Source of the DNA: Mesobacillus boroniphilus
GTDB taxonomy: Bacteria; Bacillota; Bacilli; Bacillales; Cytobacillaceae
DNA: 64,000 nucleotides
Assembly (NCBI RefSeq): GCF_018424685.1
Contig: NZ_QTKX01000002.1
Coordinates: forward strand, 682,001 to 746,000
Direction of reading: 5' to 3'
In this document: one piece after another, positions 38,932-46,904 of the stretch
Numbering within the stretch: the stretch's first letter is position 1
How the letters are laid out: the number at the start of each line of letters is the position of its first letter
Notes under the pieces: model-generated
The model's input: only the letters and a program-made list of their open reading frames with translations
What the model was told of the DNA's origin: nothing
The model's database searches: none
Program-made: the position numbers and the translations under genes

Positions 38932-39405
38932 TTAAAGTAGATAGTGCAGCAGTAGAGTCAAGGCTACACCGGTCAATCCTCCGAAAAACACCTCGATTGG
39001 TTTATGGCCGAGCAATTCCTTCAGCTCTTTTTGCTTCTCTTTTTCAGGCTTACCTTGCCAGCCTTTTGCCTCCTGAGCGAATCGGCTAAAATCAGCTACA
39101 AGCTGGTTCAAGACGATAGCCTGCTCCCCTGCCTGCCTGCGGACACCTGATGCATCAAACATCGTGATAATAGCAAAAACAGCGGCGACCGCGAAAACGG
39201 CTGAATTCAAGCCAGTTTCAAGCGCTACACCAGTAGCCAATGCTGTAACCGCAGCGGAGTGTGAACTTGGCATTCCACCTGTGCTTGTCAAAAGCGACCA
39301 ATCAATTTTCCTCGTCGCAATATATTGAATTGGGACCTTAACGAATTGCGCGAAGAAAATCGCAGCAAGCGAAGCCCATAATGGAAAATTCGTAAATAAC
39401 TCCAT
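38932..39405 (-). CDS. yuiD: YuiD, divergent PAP2-family (DUF212) membrane protein
   Basis: A 157-residue protein with four or so membrane segments. The segment GGMPSSHSAAVTALATG is the acid-phosphatase-like PSSH signature of the divergent PAP2 family; the first PAP2 motif (KxxxxxxRP) is not evident. Phosphatase activity is therefore uncertain. ATAGGGGGAA precedes the ATG. It is the first gene of a two-gene minus-strand unit with the BtuF-like gene. Confidence 0.9.
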   Translation of the reverse strand: MELFTNFPLWASLAAIFFAQFVKVPIQYIATRKIDWSLLTSTGGMPSSHSAAVTALATGVALETGLNSAVFAVAAVFAIITMFDASGVRRQAGEQAIVLNQLVADFSRFAQEAKGWQGKPEKEKQKELKELLGHKPIEVFFGGLTGVALTLLLHYLL

Positions 39406-39528
39406 GGCTGTTCCCCCTATTTATAAAAAAGTACCTTATTAAGTAATACCCAAGTTCAATTATAACATTACAGCTAATTTCTAAGGTTTGTTAAAATAGT
39501 TCTAAACTCCAGGATTGAGGTGAGGGAT

Positions 39529-39906
39529 TTGACGGACTACCCTTTTGAGTATTACGAGTTCTTTATTAAGTTCAACGAAGGAGACTATTATACCTGCCAC
39601 GACTTACTTGAAGATATGTGGATGACTGATAAAGGCAACCTCTTTTTAAAAGGCCTGCTGCAAATGAGCGTTGCGATTTACCACTACAGCTATGGGAATG
39701 TGAAGGGTGCCCGGCTGATGATGCAGGCGGCTCATGACTATTTGCAAGCCTACCGCCCAGTCCATTGGGGGCTTGATTTAGAAAAGGTCTATCCTTTCAT
39801 CGAAAAGTGCCAGAGGACATTCCCTGCGGAACTTGATCGGGTGCCATATGAGGAAGTTGTGATGCTGCCCGTGCTTCCTGTGTTATTTTTGTATCTCGAA
39901 GACTGA
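39529..39906 (+). CDS. DUF309 family protein
   Basis: About 125 residues, helical, with the DUF309 signature FNEGDYYTCHDLLEDMW (a His-Glu pattern typical of this metal-dependent-looking fold) and KGLLQMSVAIYHY. Function unknown. TTG 39529 is favoured because GAGGTGAGGG ends just before it; the in-frame GTG 39520 lies inside that ribosome site. Divergent from yuiD. Confidence 0.83.
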   Translation: MTDYPFEYYEFFIKFNEGDYYTCHDLLEDMWMTDKGNLFLKGLLQMSVAIYHYSYGNVKGARLMMQAAHDYLQAYRPVHWGLDLEKVYPFIEKCQRTFPAELDRVPYEEVVMLPVLPVLFLYLED

Positions 39907-40002
39907 GGCGAGTAAAGAAAGAAAGTGCCATCAAGATTAGGAAGTCGAAATATTTGTACGGTTTCGATATAATGAACTTATAAATTTGTAGGGGTGAATG
40001 AT

Positions 40003-41511
40003 TTGTTTAAAGTTAATAATCAATTTGATTTTTCAAACAGCCATGAGTGCCTGGTGATTGGCTTGTTCCACAAACCGTCTGGCCTGGAAGGTGCAGTTGG
40101 TGAAGCCGACGAGCTTTTTGCCGGACAGCTGACAGAACTGGTTAAAAGCGGAGATATTTCAACTAAGAAAAAAGCGGTTTCCAAGATACATACTTTCGGT
40201 AAAATTGGTGGGAGAAAAGTATATTTTGTCGGACTTGGGCATGAAAAAGAATACAATTTCGAAACATTAAGGGACGCATTTGGCCGCTTGTTCAAGACTG
40301 CAAAGAAAGAGAAGTGGACGGAAGCAGCCGTGCTTTTAGATACTTTTACAAGCGATAAGGTTCAGCTTAATGATGCAGCCCATGCATTAGGTGAAGCTTT
40401 CCCGATGGCTACATATGAATTCGAAGGCTACAAGCAAAAATCAAATGAACCCGAAAAGCGAATTGAAAGCCTGACTATTTACAGCGCAGACGAAGAGGGA
40501 GAAGTGGAAGCAGCGGTTGAGGTTGGCTATGCATTCGGGAAAGGGACGAATTCGGCTCGTACACTGGTGAATACGCCGGGTAACCTTTTGACCGCGACAG
40601 ACATGGCTGAATATGCGATGAAGCTTGCAGAGAAATATGAATTCGAAGCAGAAATTTTAGAAAAAGAAGAAATGGAAAAGCTCGGCATGGGCGCGCTGCT
40701 TGCGGTCAACCAGGGATCTTCACAGCCGCCTAAAATGATCGTCCTGAAGTACCAGGGAAAGGAAGAATGGAAGGATGTAATCGGCCTTGTCGGCAAGGGA
40801 ATCACATTTGATACAGGCGGTTATTCCATCAAAACGAAGGCTGGCATCGTCGGCATGAAGTCCGATATGGGCGGTGCGGCAGCGGTGCTTGGTGCAATGG
40901 AAATCATCGGAGAGCTGAAGCCGGAGCAGAACGTTGTTGCGGTTATACCATCAACAGACAATATGATCTCTGGTACAGCTTTCAAACCAGATGATGTCAT
41001 CACGTCAATGAGCGGCAAAACAATTGAAGTATTGAACACAGATGCAGAAGGACGCCTCGTACTTGCTGACGCGATGACTTACGCAAAGCATCACGGCGCG
41101 AACTATCTAGTGGACATTGCAACCCTGACAGGCGGTGTGATTACGGCGTTAGGACTGCACACTTCCGGAGCGTTGACAAACAATGAAGAGTTGTTTGAAC
41201 AAGTGTTAGAGGCTTCTTATGAGTCCGGAGAGCCGATCTGGCGTCTGCCTTTGTTCGAACGCGACATTGAACGTGTCCGCGGCAGCAAAATCGCCGACCT
41301 GAATAATTCACCAGGCGCAGAAGGCCATGCCATCATGGGCGGAGCGTTTGTCGGCGAATTTGCAGAAGGCACTCCATGGGTGCACCTCGACATCGCCGGC
41401 ACAGCGACTACCAGCAGAGAACATGACCTGGGCCCAGCAGGAGCAACTGGCGTCATGGCCCGCACACTTGCATTGCTAGTTGAAAGATTTGAAACAGCGG
41501 ATAAAGAATAA
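40003..41511 (+). CDS. pepA: Leucyl aminopeptidase, M17 family (YuiE/PepA)
   Basis: A 502-residue cytosolic hexameric exopeptidase releasing N-terminal residues with two metal ions. Catalytic and metal residues are in place: Lys265 and Asp270 ([10 protein letters not shown]), Asp347/Glu349/Arg351 in the signature [12 protein letters not shown]. The N-terminal macro-like domain spans about 1-170. The TTG start at 40003 (MFKVNNQF) follows GGGGTG by 6 bases; a GTG at 39994 is within the ribosome site. Strong terminator after it. Confidence 0.96.
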   Translation: MFKVNNQFDFSNSHECLVIGLFHKPSGLEGAVGEADELFAGQLTELVKSGDISTKKKAVSKIHTFGKIGGRKVYFVGLGHEKEYNFETLRDAFGRLFKTAKKEKWTEAAVLLDTFTSDKVQLNDAAHALGEAFPMATYEFEGYKQKSNEPEKRIESLTIYSADEEGEVEAAVEVGYAFGKGTNSARTLVNTPGNLLTATDMAEYAMKLAEKYEFEAEILEKEEMEKLGMGALLAVNQGSSQPPKMIVLKYQGKEEWKDVIGLVGKGITFDTGGYSIKTKAGIVGMKSDMGGAAAVLGAMEIIGELKPEQNVVAVIPSTDNMISGTAFKPDDVITSMSGKTIEVLNTDAEGRLVLADAMTYAKHHGANYLVDIATLTGGVITALGLHTSGALTNNEELFEQVLEASYESGEPIWRLPLFERDIERVRGSKIADLNNSPGAEGHAIMGGAFVGEFAEGTPWVHLDIAGTATTSREHDLGPAGATGVMARTLALLVERFETADKE

Positions 41512-41519
41512 TGACGGTT

Positions 41520-41551
41520 ACCCCAAAGCCTAAGAGGCTTTGGGGTTTTTC
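41520..41551 (+). terminator. Terminator after pepA
   Basis: Perfect 12-bp stem (41520-41531 with 41535-41546), AAG loop, T run. Confidence 0.94.
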
Positions 41552-41622
41552 TATTTTTATTTATAGCAGGCAATACAACATTATCCGCTCCTCAACATAT
41601 TTAAAAACTATTAAAAAACCCA

Positions 41623-41650
41623 TTGACACAAAAAACAAATCTATGATAAT
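41623..41650 (+). promoter_or_regulatory. Promoter of yuiF
   Basis: Consensus TTGACA (41623-41628), 16-base spacer, GATAAT (41645-41650). Confidence 0.7.
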
Positions 41651-41743
41651 TTAATACTTGTCATTTTAATTCTCTACCAATTTACCATACTAAAGCGAAT
41701 TAAAACTAACCAAATTATAAAAACACCGAGAGGAGCACTCACT

Positions 41744-43057
41744 ATGAATGCAGTTGTTATTGCTGTCCTTGCTATGCTGATCTTGAGCTTGCTTCGCGTC
41801 AATGTTGTACTGGCATTGATTGCTGGAGCGCTGATTGGCGGGCTGACAGGCGGCTTGAGTATAGAGAAGACGATAGAAGTTTTTACAGGAGGGCTTGGCG
41901 GCAGTGCCGAGGTTGCGCTTAGTTACGCGCTGCTTGGAGGATTCGCTGTTGCTATTTCCAAGACTGGCTTGCCCAATTTGATGGTTGACTGGATTGTCGG
42001 CATGATTGGCAAGAATGGAGAGTCGAAAGCTAAGACGTATTCTAAAGCGATTATTGTCATCCTGATTTTAATGATGGCGATTTTCTCACAAAACCTGATT
42101 CCGATCCACATCGCATTTATTCCAATCTTGATTCCGCCGTTGTTGATTGTCTTCAACGAGCTGAAAATTGACCGTCGTTTAATTGCTTCTGTATTGACGT
42201 TCGGGCTGACGGCACCTTATATTTTGCTGCCAGTAGGATTCGGTGGAATTTTCCACGACATCCTGGCTACGAACATGGCTGACAGCGGAATGGAAATCGA
42301 TATGGGTGATATCCCAGCAGCGATGCTTCTGCCTGTAGCTGGCCTTGTTGTTGGTTTGTTGATCGCGATTTTCGTATCCTACCGAAAGCCTAGAATTTAT
42401 CAGGATCATCAAGTGGTCCAGGTTGAGAAAAGTGAATACTCCAAAATGGGAATCATTTTCTCCATCGTTGCCATTGTTGCAGCGCTTGCTGCCCAGCTTT
42501 ACTTTGGATCGATGATTATCGGTGCTCTGGCTGGTATCCTTGTCGTGTACGCGAGCGGAGCGATTAAGTGGCGTGAAGCTGATAATCTTTTAACAGAAGG
42601 CATGAAAATGATGGCGTTCATCGGATTCGTCATGCTTGCTGCATTCGGTTTCGCTGATGTGTTGAAAGAAACTGGACACGTTGAAACGCTTGTAGCGCAG
42701 GCAGCTGATGCGATTGGCAATAATAAAGGCCTGGGTGCTTTAGCAATGCTTGTTGTAGGACTTTTGGTTACAATGGGAATCGGTTCTTCATTCTCGACGA
42801 TTCCAATCATCGCGACAATATTTGTACCTTTAAGCCTTCAACTTGGATTTAGCCCGATGGCGACGATTGCGATTGTGGGAACGGCTGCTGCACTTGGTGA
42901 CGCAGGATCTCCTGCATCTGACAGTACACTTGGACCGACAGCCGGTTTGAATGCTGATACGCAGCACAACCACATCTGGGACACGGTTGTTCCGACCTTT
43001 GTTCACTATAATATTCCTTTGATTATTTTCGGCTGGATAGCCGCGATGGTTTTATAA
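41744..43057 (+). CDS. yuiF: YuiF, Na+/H+ antiporter-family (NhaC-superfamily) membrane protein
   Basis: A 437-residue protein with about 11 hydrophobic segments. Signature-like segments: [34 protein letters not shown] and [19 protein letters not shown] near residue 390, the last resembling the GDHCSPISDTT motif of the NhaC-family protein at 10081. The ion or solute is not known. GAGAGGAG precedes the ATG. It is a monocistronic unit with its own promoter. Confidence 0.88.
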   Translation: MNAVVIAVLAMLILSLLRVNVVLALIAGALIGGLTGGLSIEKTIEVFTGGLGGSAEVALSYALLGGFAVAISKTGLPNLMVDWIVGMIGKNGESKAKTYSKAIIVILILMMAIFSQNLIPIHIAFIPILIPPLLIVFNELKIDRRLIASVLTFGLTAPYILLPVGFGGIFHDILATNMADSGMEIDMGDIPAAMLLPVAGLVVGLLIAIFVSYRKPRIYQDHQVVQVEKSEYSKMGIIFSIVAIVAALAAQLYFGSMIIGALAGILVVYASGAIKWREADNLLTEGMKMMAFIGFVMLAAFGFADVLKETGHVETLVAQAADAIGNNKGLGALAMLVVGLLVTMGIGSSFSTIPIIATIFVPLSLQLGFSPMATIAIVGTAAALGDAGSPASDSTLGPTAGLNADTQHNHIWDTVVPTFVHYNIPLIIFGWIAAMVL

Positions 43058-43071
43058 GTTCGGAAAACAGT

Positions 43072-43100
43072 CCGTCCTGCTCTTTGGCAGGGCGGCTTTG
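43072..43100 (+). terminator. Possible terminator after yuiF
   Basis: A 9-bp stem CCGTCCTGC/GCAGGGCGG (one T-G pair), with an interrupted T-rich tail. Confidence 0.6.
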
Positions 43101-43149
43101 TTTATTTTAGATTAGAAATTCGGTAGGATAATACAAAGGGGTGATCAAT

Positions 43150-43746
43150 ATGTATTTCGGAAAAGCGCGTAAAAAGGGCCCTTCGGACAGAGTCCCGCCG
43201 AACCAAAATGTTACGACCTCTTTCCCTGTCCTGCATTATGGCAATGTGCCAAATTATAAGAATCTCGATGATTGGACCTTGAAGATTTTTGGTCTTGTAG
43301 AAAAAGATGTGGTTTTACGTTATAAAGATTTAATGGCTCTCCCGCAAACGACCTCCGGCAATGACATTCACTGTGTGACTGGCTGGTCCAAGCTTGATAA
43401 TGTGTGGGAGGGGATTTCCGCTCAGGAGCTAGCCAGACTGGCCATGCCAAAGGAAACAGCGAAATATGTCATTCTCCATGCTGAGGAAAATTGGACGACG
43501 AATCTGCCGATTGAGGACTTTCTTAAGGAAACAAGCCTGCTTGCCCATTCCCATAACGGGCAGGAGCTTACCCCGGAACATGGCTATCCATTGAGAGCTG
43601 TCATTCCGCATCTATACTTCTGGAAGAGTGCGAAATGGGTCAGAGGGATTGAATTCTCATCTGAAAACCGGCCTGGTTTTTGGGAGGAGAATGGATATCA
43701 TATGTATGGAAACCCATGGAAGGAACAACGGATGATCTGGGACTAG
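43150..43746 (+). CDS. yuiH: YuiH, molybdopterin-binding sulfite-oxidase-family protein
   Basis: A 198-residue protein with the SUOX molybdenum-cofactor domain only. The cofactor-ligand cysteine is in NDIHCVTGWSK; the RYKDLMALP region and the C-terminal PHLYFWKSAKWVRGIEF are typical of the MsrP/YedY-like branch. No Tat signal is seen, so it is probably cytoplasmic; the substrate is unknown. ATG 43150 follows GGGGTG; it gives the same length as B. subtilis YuiH. Confidence 0.9.
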   Translation: MYFGKARKKGPSDRVPPNQNVTTSFPVLHYGNVPNYKNLDDWTLKIFGLVEKDVVLRYKDLMALPQTTSGNDIHCVTGWSKLDNVWEGISAQELARLAMPKETAKYVILHAEENWTTNLPIEDFLKETSLLAHSHNGQELTPEHGYPLRAVIPHLYFWKSAKWVRGIEFSSENRPGFWEENGYHMYGNPWKEQRMIWD

Positions 43747-43840
43747 GCTTTTTTTCTAGTGTATTGGACAAACGCCCATTCAACACCCTCGTTAATTGCA
43801 TATGAAGTAATGTAGGCAAATATATGAGGGAGGTAGCTTT

Positions 43841-44032
43841 ATGAATAGAAGAAGACCATTCTATGGCGGCAGACGTCCATTTGGGTTTGGCTTTGGTGGT
43901 CCTTTCGTTGGAGGAGTACTTGGGGGACTTTTAGGCAGCGCGTTATTATATCCACGTCCATATCCTTACGGTTACGGCGGTTATCCGCCATACGGCTATG
44001 GATACGGATATGGATATCCGTATTACTATTAA
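43841..44032 (+). CDS. Small Gly/Tyr-rich protein, function unknown
   Basis: A 63-residue protein: basic N-terminus MNRRRPFYGGRR, a glycine-rich hydrophobic centre GGPFVGGVLGGLLGSALL, then PY/GY repeats ending GYGYGYPYYY. The composition recalls spore coat or envelope-associated small proteins, but I cannot assign a family. AGGGAGGTAG precedes the ATG and a strong terminator follows, so expression as a separate unit is likely. Confidence 0.78.
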   Translation: MNRRRPFYGGRRPFGFGFGGPFVGGVLGGLLGSALLYPRPYPYGYGGYPPYGYGYGYGYPYYY

Positions 44033-44053
44033 ATTTAAAAACTATTTGCATGG

Positions 44054-44081
44054 CCGCTGTTCAGTGAACAGCGGATTTTTT
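44054..44081 (+). terminator. Terminator after the Gly/Tyr-rich gene
   Basis: Perfect 9-bp stem CCGCTGTTC/GAACAGCGG, AGT loop, T7. Confidence 0.92.
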
Positions 44082-44096
44082 TAAAAAAGTATAAAA

Positions 44097-44409
44097 TTCA
44101 CTTCGAGAATTGTCCAGCTCCAGCGCCTAGCCCCTCGTGACGCATGTCTAGTTTCGCTTCCTAGAAACTCCGAAACTTCAACTCCGCCGGCAGAAGAAAA
44201 AAGCGCTTCTTTGTCGGAGCCTCCAGTTTCTGCGTTTCTGGACAGTCGGCTAAAAATTTCTATTTCGGTCCGCCCAATGAAGTCAAAGAAACGACTTCAC
44301 TGGTCAGCCCTCTTAGGCACAGGACGTGCAGACCCGCCAGCTACACGATGTGGCGTTTTAGGCGGGCAAGGCTTGTCGGGGGCTGACCAAGGCGCTTTCG
44401 CTTTTCTTA
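44097..44409 (+). repeat. Dispersed intergenic element, full copy D
   Basis: A 313-bp copy. Starts TTCACTTCGAGAATTGTCC and ends GGCTGACCAAGGCGC followed by TTTCGCTTTTCTTA. It matches the reverse complement of copy C nearly base for base over the first 200 bases, then has a longer central region (about 44315-44370) with its own CCCGCC/GGCGGG hairpin. Its last three bases are the stop codon of the yuzC-like gene on the other strand. Confidence 0.88.
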
Positions 44410-44766
44410 TTCCCACCTCAGCTGCGTGATGATATGACAGCATTCTTTGTCTCCTGCATAATCCACGAAGTTCATTGTGAGTCCATCGGGGTTATAAGTG
44501 ATTTTTGGTTTCTTTTTAATACCGGATGATTGGATTAATCTTTCTACTTCTTTTTGATTGGATTGCTGTGCGGCAGCCATTAATTCACTGGAATAAGAAG
44601 TGGAGGAAGTTATTTTAGTCATCACAAGGTTAACGTCTTCCATTAAGGAAATTGCTTTATGTGCTGAAGTTCTAAACAGTGTTGCATTCACTTCTGGATA
44701 AGGACGAGCTGTGTCAGTCACGTTACCATCAGCCATCCTATTTTTATGAAAAAATAAACAATGCAT
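44407..44766 (-). CDS. yuzC: YuzC-like sporulation protein
   Basis: A 119-residue protein. Its central part (HKAISLMEDVNLVMTKI, SYSSELMAAAQQSNQ, VERLIQSSGIKKKPKITYNPDG) matches what I recall of the Bacillus YuzC family, which is sporulation-associated. Upstream is a near-perfect sigma-E promoter (44811-44839), supporting mother-cell expression. GGAAGGGGAAG precedes the ATG. The stop codon TAA lies within repeat element D, so the last residues may have been shaped by its insertion. Name assigned from memory of the family. Confidence 0.72.
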   Translation of the reverse strand: MHCLFFHKNRMADGNVTDTARPYPEVNATLFRTSAHKAISLMEDVNLVMTKITSSTSYSSELMAAAQQSNQKEVERLIQSSGIKKKPKITYNPDGLTMNFVDYAGDKECCHIITQLRWE

Positions 44767-44810
44767 AAGTAGCTTCCCCTTCCTAACGGGTAAGTTTTAT
44801 GACCCTTTTC

Positions 44811-44839
44811 AATGTATGAATATAAACCCTCAAGTATGA
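44811..44839 (-). promoter_or_regulatory. Sigma-E-type promoter for the yuzC-like gene
   Basis: On the minus strand: TCATACT (complement of 44833-44839), 14-base spacer, CATACATT (complement of 44811-44818). The -10 is a full match to CATACAnT and the -35 is one base from TCATATT. Confidence 0.72.
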
Positions 44840-44971
44840 AAATGGGAAAAGCTAAAAGCACTTCAAAAAGGAAAAAAAGAGGGGATATAAAGAAGAAGGG
44901 AGAATTGTTATACATATTAACTTCTATCGTGAAATAGAATCGGACCAAGATGGGATGAAGGGGGGAGACCC

Positions 44972-45604
44972 ATGGATCTGGAGCTTGTAATCAATATTAT
45001 TGAAGATAATGGCTATATAGGTTTGTTTTTGTGGCTGTGGTTCGGGGTTTTCGTCATTCCTGTCCCCAACGAGGTGATCCTAATGACTGTAGGGCTTGCT
45101 TCAGCTAAAGGGACCTTGAACCCTATCCTTGCATTTTTGGTTACATACATGGGGATTTCTGCGGCATTTACCTCCAGCTATCTGCTGGGGAGGGTAATAG
45201 GGAGAAGGCTGCTTCGGTTATTGGGAAAAAGGAAACGGTTCGCGAATTCGATTGAATCAGCAATGAAACTGATGGAGAAGTACCATGCTTTTTCATTGTC
45301 GTTAAGCTGTTTTGCTCCAGGTGTCCGATATTTGGTGCCATTGCTTTATGGCTTCAGCAGGCTTCCGTATAAAACCTTTGCCGTTTTTGCCTATAGTGGC
45401 GCTTTCGTATGGGTCTCAATCATTTTCGTGCTAGGCTATCTATTTGGAGATAAAATGGACATAGTCATAAAGTATAACCAAGAGATTTGGTTGGTGATCC
45501 TTGCTTTCGCGATTATCTTGATCATGTTCGTCCTCCGCCGAAGAAAAATAAAGGACGCGATTAGGACTGAAGAAGTCATTCTTCAGGAAAGGCAGCAAAA
45601 ATAG
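44972..45604 (+). CDS. DedA/SNARE-associated family membrane protein
   Basis: A 210-residue protein with about five hydrophobic segments and the DedA-family stretches FVIPVPNEVILMTVG, GRVIGRRLLRLLGKR and CFAPGVRYLVPLLYG (the conserved F/RxxPxxR region). DedA proteins act as lipid-linked substrate flippases (undecaprenyl phosphate or phospholipid); which one here is unknown. GGGGGGAGA precedes the ATG. Divergent from yuzC-like. Confidence 0.9.
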   Translation: MDLELVINIIEDNGYIGLFLWLWFGVFVIPVPNEVILMTVGLASAKGTLNPILAFLVTYMGISAAFTSSYLLGRVIGRRLLRLLGKRKRFANSIESAMKLMEKYHAFSLSLSCFAPGVRYLVPLLYGFSRLPYKTFAVFAYSGAFVWVSIIFVLGYLFGDKMDIVIKYNQEIWLVILAFAIILIMFVLRRRKIKDAIRTEEVILQERQQK

Positions 45605-45653
45605 CCGCCTTCCTTCAGAAGCACTCTATTGCAGTGAAGTATAAGCTAACTTG

Positions 45654-45836
45654 CTAAAATTCATTCCGGTGCTCAACCAAATCAATGGCCCCTAGAACGA
45701 TATGGGCCAATCCGAAACCGAATATGGTGTTTGAAACCATCTTATCGATTTTTCGATTTTGTTTCATAGCGAAACCAGCTGCTGTAACAGCTGTTCCTAA
45801 CACAGCAGGAATCATGCCTTCACGAATTCGGTTCAT
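45654..45836 (-). CDS. Small membrane protein, function unknown
   Basis: A 60-residue protein with two hydrophobic stretches, AVLGTAVTAAGFAM and FGFGLAHIVLGAIDLV, separated by a basic loop KQNRKIDKM. Similar short proteins occur in other Bacillaceae; the label asparagine synthase sometimes attached to them is not supported by any motif. GAGGTGATCC just before ATG 45836. Divergent from yuxO. Confidence 0.72.
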   Translation of the reverse strand: MNRIREGMIPAVLGTAVTAAGFAMKQNRKIDKMVSNTIFGFGLAHIVLGAIDLVEHRNEF

Positions 45837-45938
45837 ATGGATCACCTCATTTTTTTGATGCGTCCTTTGCTAAGGACAATAATAGCTTTTCCTGGATTTC
45901 ATCGTAAATTGTTTGCCAAATATAAGGAGGTAATGAAA

Positions 45939-46325
45939 TTGGAACTTAACAGCACACTGCTTGGCTCACTAGGAATTGAAATAACAGAACTGCAAAGAGG
46001 AAAGGTTGTCGCCACAATGCCTGTCGATGACCGTACAAGGCAGCCATTTGGCTTGCTGCATGGAGGTGCATCTGTCGCTCTGGCAGAAACGGTCGCCAGC
46101 GTTGGAGCATTCGAACTAGTCGACAAGGAAAACGAAGTGGTGGTCGGCCTTGAAATCAATGCCAACCATATCAGGGCAAAAAAGGACGGTCTGGTTACTG
46201 CTGTCGGTACTGTCCTCCACCAGGGAAAAACAACCATGGTTTGGGATATAAAAATCACCGATGAAGATGAAAAGCTTGTCTGCATATCAAGATGTACGAT
46301 TGCTGTTATTAAACGCAAAAAGTAA
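45939..46325 (+). CDS. yuxO: YuxO, hotdog-fold acyl-CoA thioesterase (PaaI-like)
   Basis: A 128-residue hotdog thioesterase; the family signature QPFGLLHGGASVALAETVAS and the C-terminal RCTIAVIK are intact. The closest characterised relatives hydrolyse DHNA-CoA or aryl-CoA esters, so a role in menaquinone synthesis is possible. TTG 45939 has AAGGAGG 8 bases upstream; an ATG at 45933 is too close to it. In B. subtilis yuxO sits between comA and mrpG; here no com genes are present, and repeat array 2 and a monooxygenase fill the gap. Confidence 0.88.
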   Translation: MELNSTLLGSLGIEITELQRGKVVATMPVDDRTRQPFGLLHGGASVALAETVASVGAFELVDKENEVVVGLEINANHIRAKKDGLVTAVGTVLHQGKTTMVWDIKITDEDEKLVCISRCTIAVIKRKK

Positions 46326-46350
46326 ACCAGCCTTTGAGCTGGTTTTTCTT
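46324..46350 (+). terminator. Terminator overlapping the yuxO stop
   Basis: Stem AAACCAGC/GCTGGTTT (46324-46331 with 46338-46345) and T5. Confidence 0.9.
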
Positions 46351-46423
46351 TTGGAGTTTAAGAGTGATTAGGACAATTTTAGAAAGTAAGGGTGCCAAAG
46401 TGGACGAGAACCGTTGTTATTCA

Positions 46424-46869
46424 GACAGGTTCAGAGGCATACGAGTAAAACCTGTCAAAAAACAATCGTTATTCAGACAGGTTTGGAGTGGGAGGCGTAA
46501 AGCTGTCAAAATAACGTCCGGATTCAGACAGGTTTGGCAAATAGAAGCAAAAAGCTGTCAAAATAACGTGCGGATTCAGACAGGTTTGCCCAGCAGAAGC
46601 AAAAAGCTGTCAGAAAAACGTCCGTATTCAGACAGGTTTGGCAAGTGAAAGCAAAAAGCTGTCAGAATAACGTGTGGATTCAGACAGGTTTGCCCAGCAG
46701 AAGCAAATAGCTGTCAGAATAACGTCCGTATTCAGACAGGTTTGACCAGCAGAAGCAAAAAGCTGTCAGAAAAACGTCCGTATTCAGACAGGTTGCCAAG
46801 CCGAAGCAAAAAGCTGTCAAAAAACGTCCGTATTCAGACAGGTTTGGCCAGCAGAAGCAAAAAGCTGTC
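46424..46869. repeat. 52-bp-period stem-loop array 2, 9 units
   Basis: Same unit design as array 1: GACAGGTTTG...AAAAAGCTGTC plus a 19-base linker, here typically AGAAAAACGTCCGTATTCA. Unit starts are 46424, 46476, 46527, 46579, 46631, 46683, 46735, 46787 and 46837 (steps 50-52, mostly 52). The core is shared with array 1 while the linker differs, so the arrays expanded separately. It lies between convergent yuxO and the monooxygenase. Open frames across it shift with each unit and are not credible genes. Confidence 0.93.
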
Positions 46870-46904
46870 TGAATCCTGCGCGAAACGAGCAACTCCTAAA
46901 AAAG

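Noticed and set aside
45654..45836. 'Asparagine synthase' label for the 60-residue membrane protein
   Set aside because: Far too short and lacks any glutaminase or synthetase motif.
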